Assembly: GCA_947458575.1 (NCBI GenBank)
Contig: CANHBE010000044.1
Span: 1 to 12,958, forward strand
DNA length: 12,958 bases
Reading direction: 5' to 3'
Source: Flavobacteriaceae bacterium
Lineage (GTDB): Bacteria; Bacteroidota; Bacteroidia; Flavobacteriales; Flavobacteriaceae
Shown: positions 12,919 through 12,958 of the stretch, in pieces
How positions within the stretch are numbered: the first letter of the stretch is position 1
Layout of the letters: each line of letters starts with the position of its first letter
Program-made: the position numbers and the translations under genes
Notes under the pieces: generated by a model
Seen by the model: only the letters and a program-made list of their open reading frames with translations
The model's database searches: none
What the model was told of the DNA's origin: nothing

Positions 12919-12958
12919 AAATATATCTTATTCACTGACTTATTCAAGATTACGACTG

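Overview
The window reads as chromosome from a Flavobacterium-like member of the Flavobacteriaceae (Bacteroidota). The evidence is a low-GC genome, TAnnTTTG-type promoter boxes in place of E. coli-like ones, few Shine-Dalgarno sequences, secreted proteins whose signal peptides end in AQ, and family-typical genes: ftsX-DUF3098-uppP, the Bacteroidota form of leucyl-tRNA synthetase, a YugP-type zinc peptidase and ATP-dependent PEP carboxykinase. Almost everything is core housekeeping. I see no phage, transposase, CRISPR array, toxin-antitoxin or defence genes, and no tRNA or rRNA.

Layout. 1-1457 (minus): an envelope/cell-division operon, ftsX, then a small DUF3098 membrane protein, then uppP, which runs off the left edge. 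1458-1902: a 445-bp divergent intergenic region filled with repeat-like debris, including a good promoter candidate pointing towards leuS. 1903-4932 (plus): leuS, unusually long at 1009 residues, with an AT-rich insertion before the KMSKS loop and two 7-bp-period tandem repeats inside the reading frame. 5111-6529 (plus): a secreted, probably outer-membrane protein and a membrane zinc peptidase, followed by a hairpin terminator shared with the convergent gene. 6601-8824 (minus): a saccharopine dehydrogenase-like enzyme gene, then a 382-bp gap, then an Lrp/AsnC regulator gene. 8913-9990 (minus): a DUF3108 exported protein and a small membrane protein, tightly coupled, with a terminator. 10215-12869 (plus): a DUF423 membrane protein, pckA (gluconeogenesis) and a small CBM48-like glycogen-binding-fold protein.

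I found no new multi-gene system. What repays a second look is non-coding or intragenic. (1) Two diverged copies of one bipartite repeat, each with conserved flanks around its own perfect inverted repeat, lie at 1603-1717 (plus) and 7317-7447 (minus). (2) The LeuRS insertion is about 26% GC by hand count against about 44% in flanking leuS sequence. (3) Two different heptanucleotide tandem repeats have been absorbed in frame into leuS. (4) The lrp leader carries a decayed copy of lrp's own first codons, an 80-bp element with imperfect inverted ends, and an operator-like palindrome.

Protein family calls rest on motifs and on memory of relatives; no database search was possible.
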